A stretch of 64,000 bases of DNA from Tetraselmis striata (lineage: Eukaryota > Chlorophyta > Chlorodendrophyceae > Chlorodendrales > Chlorodendraceae): NCBI GenBank assembly GCA_006384855.1, contig VCJN01000837.1:62001-126000 (forward strand), in the 5' to 3' direction. Below the pieces are notes generated by a model that saw only the letters and a list, made by a program, of their open reading frames with translations, had not been told where the DNA came from and ran no database searches. Shown piece by piece: positions 33,797 through 42,984 of this stretch (the first letter of the stretch is position 1; each line of letters starts with the position of its first letter). The translations under genes were made by a program, and so were the position numbers.

Positions 33797-34381
33797 ATGT
33801 AAAAACTGTCTCGTAACCAGTTGCGAGCAAGGTCACCCCAGGTTGTTCAAGACCACACCCGGCTCGCCACCCGAGTGTGATATTCTCGTCCGTACGTCCG
33901 TGCGTTACCATGCCAGATGGAGAAGAACCCCGTCGCCGAGCCGACGCTGGAGTCGCTGCAAGCAGATGTGCGAGCGATGGCTACGGCTGTAGCTCAATTG
34001 ACGGCTCGTGAGCGCGTTGTTGATGGAGAAGGGGCACATGGCTCCGGCTTCGGGCAGCGCGTGGCGGGACAGCCGACAGGCAACGGGGGAGCCGCAGAGC
34101 GCCCCGACTTGCTAGAGCTAGCCCAGAGCGGCCGTGTCGGAGCAAAATCCGTGAGTGCCGAGGATGACTAACTCGCGGTGCCAGAACTACTGCAGAGAGC
34201 AGAGTCTGGTTACGAGGCCGTTCGACCGGTCAGCCGAGTGCCTGGACTCCCTCCCCTGAGCACCGACCTAACGAATGAGTACCTCAAGCAGGATGACCGG
34301 CGTCTGCCGGCCCATGAGGAGTATTTGTGGATGTCGTGTTTCGGGGCCCACATGGCCGCGCTTTTCGTGGCTCTCGACGAC

Positions 34382-34790
34382 AGGCTCTAGCTTAAGCCTG
34401 TTCTTTAGGCCCTTTAGGATGCAGCGGAAGGATTTCGAAAGTATGGCCAATCTCTTCTGGTTACACGGGTTCCTGGGTTATAGTCTGTCTCTGAATTCTA
34501 CCTAGTAGACTTGTCCGAGGCGGTATTTATACCCGCCGAGGTCATAGTCATACCTGTGCTATGTTAGCCTGGTGTCATGGGATACCCGTGCTGTGGTAGC
34601 CACGTAAGGCTTGAGTCAGAGAACTCTAGAGAATTCCAGAACAGTCTTCGGCCTTATACTACTAGTATTTATACCCGCAATACTAATATATACAGCGACT
34701 CCGCGGATGCGTAGTCGTACTACCTTTGCGGGGAGTTATACCTTGCTAGTATAGCAGAACATTATGGCTAAAGGGAAATGGAGTATAACA
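34382..34790 (-). repeat. 3' LTR of the Ty3/gypsy element
   Basis: It matches 38681-39093 almost perfectly. It ends at GGAGTATAACA (plus strand) and is followed by the polypurine tract (34791-34803). Confidence 0.9.
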
Positions 34791-34839
34791 CTCTCTCCCC
34801 CTTGAGCACAAGCGTCCTCGCTGTGCAGGTGTCACAGAA

Positions 34840-37480
34840 CTACAGGAAACTACAGTCTTGGTCTTGATCTTGACGTTCAGGCGGAAGGTACTCGGCTTGG
34901 GTAGCGATTCCGGAACCGAATGAAGTCTGGGCTCTCAGTAAACTGTCGGTATGGTTTAGACAGTAAGAACGACCGGAAAATGTCCAAGTGCTTGACTCCG
35001 CGTAGGGGCTCCCAGGTGTCTTCGCTTGGTACGTTGTACGGGAACGCCCATCGCACTCGAAACAGTAGTCCAGTGCCATTGTTGTTGAAGGCAACATCGA
35101 GTATGTCTTGAACATGGAATCGGTTTGCGTCATGGACAATCGGTACTCGTTCAGACTTCGCCGGTTGGTCAGGGTCGTCATACCACTTCTCCAGCATACT
35201 CGCGTGCACCACGTCGTGGACTCGTACGCCCGCAGGTAGTTGCAATCGGAAAGCAACTGGTGAGATCTGCTCTGCAAATAATGACGAAGGGGCCCACGTA
35301 GCGATCGCGTAGCTTAGCACAGGGTTGCTGAATAAACTTGATGAGACGCTTTCAGCTTAACTCTGTCGCCGGTCTTGAATGGTACGGGTAGTCGTTTACG
35401 ATTAGCTGCAGTATGCATACGAGTTTGAGCCTCCAATACGCAATCATGCGCGAAGCGATGAAGCTCCTGTACATACTTGACGTGTTCCGGAAGAGCTCGA
35501 GTTGGCTCGGTTGCGAGTTCAGAAGTAGCAGGTGTAGTCGTCTCGAATCCCAAAGTCGCCTTGAAAGGGGACATAGTAGTCGAAGTCGACTGAGCAGCGT
35601 TGATCGCAAACTCCACGTTGGTGAGGTGGTTGACCCAATCATCGTGTAGAGGGTGCACGTAGCAGCGTAGCACTTGCTCCCAAGTTTGGTTAGTCCGTTC
35701 CGTCTGGCCATCGGTTGCTGGATGAAAAGCTGTAGAGATGTTCAGCTTAGTACCCATGGTCTTGAACATATCTTGCCAGAATTCCGACATAAATCTTGGG
35801 TCTCGGTCAGAGATGAGTTTAGCCGGTAGGCCGAAATGACGAAAAACTGAGCGATGCATAATCTCCGCCAGGCCTTCAGCAGTAACTGTCTTCGTTCGTA
35901 GTTGGCTCAACAATTACTCGCTTTGACAGTAGACATACGAAAATCACTACTGAGTCATACCCCTGGCACTCCGGCAGATCTGTGATTAAATCCAGGAATA
36001 TTACCTCAAATGGTCGTGACCGTACGTCATGGGGCTGAAGTAAGCCGTATGGCTTATGCCGGGCCGCCTTAGTACGTTGACATGTAGGGCAGCGTCGCAC
36101 GTAGTTGGTGAGAATCTGTTTCATACGGGGCCACCAGTACAGTTCCACATTACGCGCCAGTAGTCGTCGTCCTCCTGGGTGTCCAGTAGTAGGCGCGTCA
36201 TGTAGTTTGTACAGTGCTCGTTGTCGCAGGTCCGCCACATTTGGTACGTAAAGTCGTGAGCCGTAGGCGTACAGTGGACCATTACTGTGACGTACTAGCC
36301 AGGAAGGTAAAGCTTTCCGCGATTTCAGGTATTCGTCGGAGTCATATGCGGTCTTGATTTCGTCGGAAAACTTGTTGTCCGCATGTAGTCGCGACTCCTT
36401 AGCAAATAAAACTGAATTTATTTCGCAGTCAGCCTCGTCTTCTGACCAGTTGTTCAGCAGATCTAGCTTATGTAGCGCATCCTTCAAGTCGGGTCGCCTA
36501 GAGAGGGCGTCCGCATGATTGGCAGCTCCTCGCTTGTAGACGATGTCCATATGTCGTTGGTAAGGCGCAAACACTTGCAGCCATCGTACTTGCCGCGTCG
36601 ACAAATCGCGTTGGCGAAAGAAGTGTCGTAGCGTGTCATGGTCGGTGATGACCGTAAAGCCCGCCGCTCCATCAAGGTAGCATCGGAACTTGATGAGTGC
36701 ATCACGAACCGCTAACAACTCTTGCTCATGCACCGGGTAGTGAACTTCGTGTTTGTTCATCTTGCGTGCATGGTACGCGACAGGTCGAAGTCCTGCGCCT
36801 TGATCTTGCAGCAGCACAGCTCCCACTGCAAATCCGGAAGCATTTGTATACAATGTGTCACGGGCGTCCGCAGATGTGTCCGGTATACTCAGTACAGGTG
36901 CTCGTACCATTGCATCCTTTAATGCACGAAACGCCCCATCAGCACGAGGCGTCCACACAAACTCCGGTTGATTCTTCGTCAGGTCATGTAGTGGCGCCGC
37001 AATAGCCGCGAAGTTATGGATGATCTTGCGGTAATAGCCAGCAAGGCCGAGAAAACCTCGTACGCCCTTTACTGTCTTCATTACATGCCATTGTTGAACT
37101 GCTTCCACCTTCCGGGGGTCCATCTTGATCTGTCCTGCTTCGACGATATGGCCCAAAAACTCCACGTTAGTACGTACGGCCGAACGAACACTTCGACAGC
37201 TTGATATGCAAGTGGTGTCGTTGCAACTCCCGTAGCACCAATTTGATGTGCTCGAGATGCTCTTGCGTTGTCTTGTTGTAGATCAGCACGTCGTCCATGT
37301 ATACCACGCAGAATTTGCCGAGATATGGGCTCAAAACACGGTTCATCATGGTATGGAATCCAGCTGGGGCGTTTGTCAAGCCGAAAGGTAACACACAGTA
37401 CTCGTAGAGTCCATAGTGTGTCCGGAACGCTGTTTTGTGGATGTCTTCCGGTTTAATTCGTACTTGATGGTAGCCTTTGT
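34840..37480 (-). pseudogene. Ty3/gypsy pol: RT (partial), RNase H, integrase with chromodomain
   Basis: Read leftward from about 37480: 'FSTLNLYKGYHQVRI' (motif A, catalytic Asp replaced by Asn), 'LPFGLTNAPAGFHTMMN', 'VVYMDDVLIY' (YxDD), a frameshift near 37165, 'GFLGLAGYYRKII', the RNase H region ('YTNASGFAVGAVL', 'YPVHEQELLAVRDAL', 'HADALSRRPD'), and the integrase zinc finger ('H...CPTCQRTK') with DDE core. A second frameshift at about 35900 is followed by 'FGLPAKLISDRDPRFMSEFW' and 'FHPATDGQTERTNQ', a third near 35315, and then a C-terminal chromodomain-like segment ('VRWAFPYNVPSEDTWEPL', about 35030). Protease and RT fingers are absent. Chromodomain integrases favour chromatin targets. 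Confidence 0.85.
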
Positions 37481-37521
37481 ACAGGTTCAGAGTACTGAAA
37501 ATAGTCGCACCATTTTATGTA

Positions 37522-38637
37522 CTATATCTTACTCGGGCACGCGGACGCAACATGAACTTTCGCTCTGCAGATAAAGCAGCGTCCCTCCTTCTTAAATCTC
37601 TCAAACTCCTCCTCGGTCAATCGCCGCGCCATCAACAGGTTGTCTTCTTGTTCTGTAGCCTCACCCTCAGCACTGCTATAGTACTGCTTGTCGTCGTCGC
37701 CATCGTCGTCCATGATGTTTAGGCGCTTGCTACGGATCTCGCGGTGTACCTCTGTCTCCCGCTCCGCAGCTTCAACAACTAGGGCTGCCTGTACAGCTTC
37801 TGCCAGGGTCTTAGGGTTTTTCAGGGCAACTTCCTTTCGAATGTGGGGTTTCAGTCCGCGCTGGAAGTCATGTACATTATCTTCCTCGTGACGATGGGGT
37901 GACTCCAGTAGTTCCTCGCGGAAATAATTCGCGTACTTTTGTAATGTAGTCCGTTGTGTCGCGCGATCCAGATTGATACGAGCTTGCTTCGCCGGTGTAC
38001 GTCCACAGAATTCGGTGATTAGTGCCGCCTCCATGTGCGTAATACCGGTAAAACCGCCGCCAATTTCGTCGTGCGTACTCGCCACTTGCGCGTACCACCA
38101 CTTGGATACAGGTCCGTGAAAATAGCCAGATGCCCAGTACACGCTACGAGGTTCCTCCGGGTTTACGTTGTGATATTTCAGGTAGCCCCGTGCATGACGA
38201 AACCAGTTCCGTAGCTCGTCGATATTCGTAGTCGATAGCTTCTCGATCTTCGCTGGTTTCACATCGCTCGGCATGAGTCCATGCATGTCGCCGGTCCGGG
38301 CAGAACGAAGCTGGTCTCGCATCTGCTGCTCTACAACTCGGCTCCGGTTCACTCGGTCGTCGAAATGACTAAAGCCTTGTCGCACGTACTCGTCCAAGCG
38401 GCGAATCTCCGCCGTTGCCGCCGTTGTAGCTTGCGCTACTTCTTGCATCTTCGCTTGCTCCGTCGACATAGTCTCGACTCGGTCGGCTAGTCGTTGAAGC
38501 ATGCTCATCATGTTTGCGAGGGTCGGTTGCGTGCCCTCTTGACCTCCTTCGAGCGGAATCGGCTGTGCTTCGCCGGCAGTGGCCGCTACCGGAAAGCTTC
38601 CGCTGTCCTCAGGTGGCGTCTCTCCTGCTGTAGCCAT
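37522..38637 (-). CDS. Ty3/gypsy Gag
   Basis: An uninterrupted 371-residue frame starting with ATG, 40 bases inside the 5' LTR. It has an acidic N-terminus, a coiled coil with 'MLQRLADRVETMSTEQAKM' (about 45-63), a central capsid-type retrotransposon Gag region with 'VYWASGYFHGPVSKWWYA' (about 165-185), and a C-terminal zinc knuckle 'CFICRAKVHVASAC' (Cys-x2-Cys-x4-His-x4-Cys). The usual Gly before His is replaced. It would package element RNA. It is the only intact retrotransposon ORF here and could act in trans. Confidence 0.85.
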   Translation of the reverse strand: MATAGETPPEDSGSFPVAATAGEAQPIPLEGGQEGTQPTLANMMSMLQRLADRVETMSTEQAKMQEVAQATTAATAEIRRLDEYVRQGFSHFDDRVNRSRVVEQQMRDQLRSARTGDMHGLMPSDVKPAKIEKLSTTNIDELRNWFRHARGYLKYHNVNPEEPRSVYWASGYFHGPVSKWWYAQVASTHDEIGGGFTGITHMEAALITEFCGRTPAKQARINLDRATQRTTLQKYANYFREELLESPHRHEEDNVHDFQRGLKPHIRKEVALKNPKTLAEAVQAALVVEAAERETEVHREIRSKRLNIMDDDGDDDKQYYSSAEGEATEQEDNLLMARRLTEEEFERFKKEGRCFICRAKVHVASACPSKI

Positions 38638-38662
38638 CTTTACGTCGCTTACCGCTGTCTAA

Positions 38663-38674
38663 GCTCCGAAACCA
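38663..38674 (-). other. Primer-binding site of the Ty3/gypsy element
   Basis: TGGTTTCGGAGC on the minus strand, 2 bases inside the 5' LTR. It is close to the common TGGTATCAGAGC complement of initiator-Met tRNA, with two mismatches. Confidence 0.6.
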
Positions 38675-38676
38675 AG

Positions 38677-39093
38677 TGTTAGGCTCTAGCTTAAGCCTGT
38701 TCTTTAGGCCCTTTAGGATGCAGCGGAAAGATTTCGAAAGTATGGCCAATCTTTTCTGGTTACATGGGTTCCTGGGTTATAGTCTGTCTCTGAATTCTAC
38801 CTAGTAAATAGACTTGTCCGAGGCGGTATTTATACCCGCCGAGGTCATAGTCATACCTGTGCTATGTTAGCCGGGTGTCATGGGATACCCGTGCTGTGGT
38901 AGCCACGTAAGGCTTGAGTCAGAGAACTCTAGAGAATTCCAGAACAGTCTTCGGCCTTATACTACTAGTATTTATACCCGCAATACTAATATATACAGCG
39001 ACTCCGCGGATGCGTAGTCGTACTACCTTTGCGGGGAGTTATACCTTGCTAGTATAGCAGAACATTATGGCTAAAGGGAAATGGAGTATAACA
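38677..39093 (-). repeat. 5' LTR of the Ty3/gypsy element
   Basis: Plus-strand TGTTAGGCTCTAGC at the left and GGAGTATAACA at the right, giving TGTTA/TAACA inverted ends. 413 of its bases align to the other LTR. Confidence 0.9.
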
Positions 39094-39556
39094 TGCTGCC
39101 CTATGTCCCTGCCACCAACCAGGACTTCACCCCCTGCCTCGCGAGAGCTCGGAACCACGCCGAGGCCATCGACAAGGCGTTTCGGTTTCGTTTGGCCTTC
39201 CTGCGGAGGCTAAATGAGATCAAGCGTGTGCACGGTGACCAAGGTGTTCTAGACGTGCTGCGAGCCCAGCATTTTCAGCCTGCTTCGGAGCATCTGGGTT
39301 CTGCGATTTTCGGGGACCTCATGAGGGACTACGAGCGCCGTGTCTTCGAGGCGACCGTTGCCAGCAGCGCGAAGGCGACCGCTACTGCTCGAGTGGCGGC
39401 TGCAACTGCAGGTCGCGGCCGTGGGCGAGGACGAAGCGGTGGACGCGGACGTGGCCGCGAAGGTGAGCACGAGTGACGGTGTGGGGCGCCTTTCGTCGGA
39501 GCTGCTGGAGCTTTAATTGCGAGGCCACCTTTCGGTGACCGCCGCAAGATGCACCC

Positions 39557-41144
39557 TTGCAGCTCAACGGCGGGATGAGCGCCCTGTGTCGGGACTTGAC
39601 CCCCCCCCCCACCTTACAGACTTCCTTTAGACCTTCCTCGGTACGGCGCTTCTTACAGCTACAGCCGAGTGCGGCTCAACCATCCGCACACCTGCACATG
39701 GAGGCTCAACCAGCCGCTTTCTTTACCCCATCTCTGCGTCCGTCGGTTGTTACACTACGTGTTACAACTGGTTCGCACCGACCAAGTTTCGCGCGGGTAC
39801 GTTACGCGCGTGACAGGCGCTACGAGCGCGAAGGGCGCGCGGGGCGGCCCTCTTACCTGAACCTAGCCCCGCAAACCCGTACCGATGCTACTGCAAACCC
39901 GTCCAGCAGCTACCGGCAAACCGCCGGGAACCTAACCGCTGCTGCCAAGTACTTTGCGAACAGTAGTCGTACCGGTGGAACTCTGTCGGGAAAACGACGC
40001 ACTTACGTAATTGACGAGCCCGAAGCTGTCGCTCCCTGGGCTGCTTCATTGCGATCCCGGCTGCATGACGCGTTCGGCTCAGACGAGCTGGGCCAACGGA
40101 CGCTCGACCTACTCACCAGCTCCCTCAGCGCTCAGACACTCAAGAGCTACGCCGGCCGGCTATCTCAGTTCGCGGAGTTATGCCACGACTCCGAGAACAT
40201 CAGCCCGCTGGAGGCGACTACTGCCACTGTCGTTCGGTATGTTGCTTGGATCGGCGAGCGAGGGCACATCGCAGCTAAGTCGCTGCAGCCATATCTGTCC
40301 GCCAGCAACACCTTCTTCGAGCTGCACAACCTCGACACAATCGCTAAGGACAACCTACACCTAACTTCAGCAAGGCGTGGGCTAATGCAGCGCCAACGCC
40401 GACTGGACGCTGCCCCTTTGCGTGTCCCTCTGCCTGCGGATGTAGCTTATCGCTTCGTCACAAAAGCCGAGCTGATTGTGTCTGCTCCCTACTTAGAGTA
40501 CCACCACGACTTCCGAGCCCTCCTGGCCTCGGTTGTCAACTTCATGGTCTTTGCCCGGGGGCTTACTGGCGTGTCCTGTCGAGTGCGAGACGTGCATGTC
40601 GACGCCTACAACATCACCCTGCAAGTGTACCGAGAGAAGGGTCGCGCTGGTCGACGAGGACCCGACGACCTACGCGTACTTCTCCTCCCAATATCAGAGC
40701 ACCCCCGAGTGGCACGTCTCCTGCACCACTTCCTCGACCACGTCCAGTCAGTCCCCCTTGTTACTGTTGGCTTGGCTGTGTCAAACTTCTGGGCTGTCAG
40801 TTCGGATGAGCAGTCAAAACCTTGGACTGCGGCTACAATGTCACACTGGTTGTCCACATCCGTCCGTCTAGTCAACGTTGCCCCCCCCTGCTGGCACCTC
40901 CTGGACCTGGCACAGTCCTTGCAAGGGCGCAGCCTCTGCAGCGAACGCCATCGGGGTGCCATTGTCCCACATTCGCTACCAAGGCGGTTGGGCCACTAAC
41001 TCTGACGTCGTTCTGGACTACATCGACCCCAACGTTCTTCCTTCACATGGCGCATGGTTCTTCTTTGGACACATCGCCCCCCTACGCCACTTCCAAGTCC
41101 AACAGGACTCCGCAGCGGTGGCCTTCCCAGTGCCTCCTTCATGA
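39557..41144 (+). pseudogene. Tyrosine recombinase (ORF2) of YR element copy B, inactivated
   Basis: A basic N-terminal region leads to a SAM-like core-binding domain ('LSAQTLKSYAGRLSQFAEL', 'YLSASNTFFELHNLD', about 40120-40340). A catalytic domain follows with 'FARGLTGVSCRVRDV' (first Arg region, about 40550) and 'YREKGRAGRRGPDDLRVL'. A C8 run at about 40883-40890 shifts the frame by +1. In the next frame come 'HSPCKG' (family HxxR box, Arg replaced by Cys, CGC to TGC), 'RYQGGWATNSDVVLDYIDP' (Trp and nucleophile Tyr kept) and 'SHGAWFFFGHIAPLRH'. Copy A keeps the Arg but has lost the Tyr, so together the copies show the ancestral active site. The start codon is uncertain; 39549 and 39592 are candidates. 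Confidence 0.8.
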
Positions 41145-41197
41145 CTTGGCGCTACCTCTTCTTCGTCAATCCACCGCTCTCTCCGTTCGCTCAACAC

Positions 41198-41535
41198 TGG
41201 CAAAACCAGACTCAACTTTGAAATGATCTAAACTAGTTTATGGGGTTTCCTCCCTTGACCTAACCGCTTTTTAGCTACAAGTGATGCTCAGTGGTACGGG
41301 AACTAGGCATCTGTTGTTGCGCCCTTTTTGGGTGCAGCACGAGTAGACATAAAAGCAGCCAGAACAGCTGAGCCTGCCATCTTCCAGTTTTCGCTGCGTT
41401 CCACGCAGCGCCCCCCCTGACTCCGTTTTCCCTCCACGCTTCCGCAAAACCGTCCTGCCAATTTCGGCTCTTGACCGTAAAACAGCCTGCGCGACCTTTT
41501 TGGCAAAACCAGACTCAACTTTGAAATACGAGTAT
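41198..41535 (+). repeat. 3' split repeat B1-A2-B2 of YR element copy B
   Basis: B1 and B2 are TGGCAAAACCAGACTCAACT plus TTGAAAT (27 identical bases at 41198-41224 and 41501-41527). A2 (41239-41410) matches A1. An 88-base segment between A2 and B2 includes a C7 run. Confidence 0.85.
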
Positions 41536-42984
41536 ATTCGCATTTTGCATCTAGCACATGTAACCAAGTATATTCGCATCATCATCCGCCGACGATGCGA
41601 TCGCGATGCGCGCTGATGGACGGTGCTGCCATTATTGCGCTACTAGCGACTAATCCTTACTGCTCGTGCCCAGTGCCAGCAGTAGGCCGTGGGGTACCAA
41701 TTGCGACTAATCCTTAATCGTCCCGTACCTTCAAATCGTTATTTATCGTGACACGTTTTTTATATTTCAGAAACCCAAGACCAATACCTTATTAATGCCT
41801 TAATGCCCACTAAGCGGCGCTTCGCGCCGGGGATTTGTGGAGGTGCCCCTACCTCTTGGGTTGAGCGTGGTGCGGCCGTGCGGGATACGGGCCGCTTTTA
41901 GCCGGCTTGTACAGTAGTGTTGATCCTGTAATACTGTTGTTTCCGGGTAATAATGCTTTTAGCGTTAGATAGATTTGTCAGTAATTTATTTTTCAAAAGA
42001 GACGTATTAATTTATTTTGTAAAACAGATTAAATCTGCAAGCCGCGTAAAAGCGGGCCGCTGACTACTGGTGTGCATTACAAAAAGGCCGGTACCCAACC
42101 CACCGCTAAAAGTTGTACTACCCAAAAAAAAAAAACAGCACTGCAAGATCAGCAATACAGTACAAGCCGCCTACAGGCGGCCCGCATCCCGCACGAGGCC
42201 GCGCAGGTCGGGCCGGTCGTCAGGTCTACGGGGCGGGCACGCCGCGAATCGCCACGCCCGCCGCCTGTACCGGCACCGGACGCCGGACGCCGCCGCTCGA
42301 CCGTCGCCCGTCCGTCGACGGACGCCGGGCCCCGGGTCGGCGGACTGCCCCCGCACCGCGGCGACCCCTTTTTACAGCACCATACTTGGACTACCGTGTG
42401 TAGGTAAGGAATAGTCGCTGGATAGCCTCGAATGCTGATTCAGCAATAAAAACGCGCTGCGGTACCGCGTTATTTTGGCGTTTTAGACGAATACATGACG
42501 TGCCTGAGCTAGAATACACGCGCATCCATTCAGAATCTTGCCGTCTTCGGAGGTGTGCCTAGAAATCAAACGAGCACACATCGAAGATATGACGGTTCAT
42601 ACGCGAAGACGCAGCACAGGAGGACGGACGGACGGAGGACGGACGCCTAAAAATCCGTGATAAAACCGTATTGTAACCGGTATCGATTCTCGCGTATTCC
42701 AGGCGATTTCGGACGCGGCTCTCCTTTTCCTCCGCTCAACCCAAGAGGTAGGGGAATTAATTCACTTATTATTGCTAGTAACTAACAACGCTAAAGTAGT
42801 CGAGGCTACCTGTACCTGTACCTGTACCTGTACCCTACACCTTTATACCTGTATGCCTTCAGGCACCTATATCGAAGTTGCCCGTGACGTTGTACCTGTA
42901 CTACGCGGTAGGCTCTTGTTGCTTACGCTTTTGTAATTCAAACCTGTACCGGTACCTGTATACCTTTACCCGTAGCAGTTACCG
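41536..42984. other. Intergenic repeat-rich region
   Basis: No gene is recognised. It holds two copies of the dispersed GCGACTAATCCTTA motif (41646-41659 and 41703-41716), a GGGCCGCTTTTAGCCGGCTT hairpin-like unit (about 41890-41909), a second copy of the GC-rich repeat (42206-42348), CGGACGGACGGACGG at about 42622, and a CCTGTA tandem repeat (about 42810-42833). Confidence 0.5.
42206..42348 (+). repeat. GC-rich dispersed repeat, copy 2
   Basis: The same block order as 12884-13078 (GTCAGGTCTACGGGGCGGGC, CCGGACGCCGGACGCCG, CGTCGACGGACGCCGGGCCC), but shorter. Confidence 0.7.

Larger units (their letters stand above)
34378..39093 (-). mobile_element. Ty3/gypsy (chromovirus-type) LTR retrotransposon nested in the YR element
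   Basis: LTRs lie at about 34382-34790 (3' LTR in element orientation) and 38677-39093 (5' LTR). By eye they differ by about four substitutions and one 4-base indel, so the insertion is young. The 5' LTR runs TGTTA...TAACA. A primer-binding site TGGTTTCGGAGC (38674-38663), close to the initiator-Met tRNA type, lies 2 bases from the 5' LTR. A polypurine tract AAGGGGGAGAGAG (34803-34791) abuts the 3' LTR. Gag is intact, but protease and the N-terminal RT are missing and pol has frameshifts. No clean target duplication is seen; the outer end of the left LTR has lost about 4 bases. Confidence 0.9.
33917..39476 (+). pseudogene. ORF1 (Gag-like) of YR element copy B, split by a retrotransposon
   Basis: The first piece runs 33917-34381: a short coiled-coil start ('LESLQADVRAMATAVAQL'), 'VAGQPTGNGGAAERPDLL', a TAA at about 34169 where copy A has TAC, then 'MSCFGAHMAALFVALDD'. 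The reading resumes at 39094 with 'LPYVPATNQDFTP' and 'HGDQGVLDVLRAQHFQPA', and ends in an Arg/Gly-rich tail ('GRGRGRGRSGGRGRGRE') at 39476. Copy A reads continuously across the junction, which proves the interruption. The RG tail suggests RNA or DNA binding. No named domain is recognised. Confidence 0.7.
33621..41535 (+). mobile_element. Tyrosine-recombinase element, copy B, with split direct repeats, disrupted by a nested retrotransposon
   Basis: Layout: A1 (33625-33796), ORF1 (33917 to 34381, resuming 39094-39476), YR ORF2 (39557-41144), B1 (41198-41224), A2 (41239-41410), B2 (41501-41527). A1 and A2 are both 172 bases and differ at only a few sites; B1 and B2 are 27 bases and identical. 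CGAGTAT occurs at both outer edges (33621-33627 and 41529-41535) and may mark the insertion core. Without the nested 4.7-kb insert the element is about 3.2 kb. It has no reverse transcriptase, unlike autonomous DIRS/PAT/Kangaroo elements, so it is either non-autonomous or a different mobile strategy. Confidence 0.8.
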
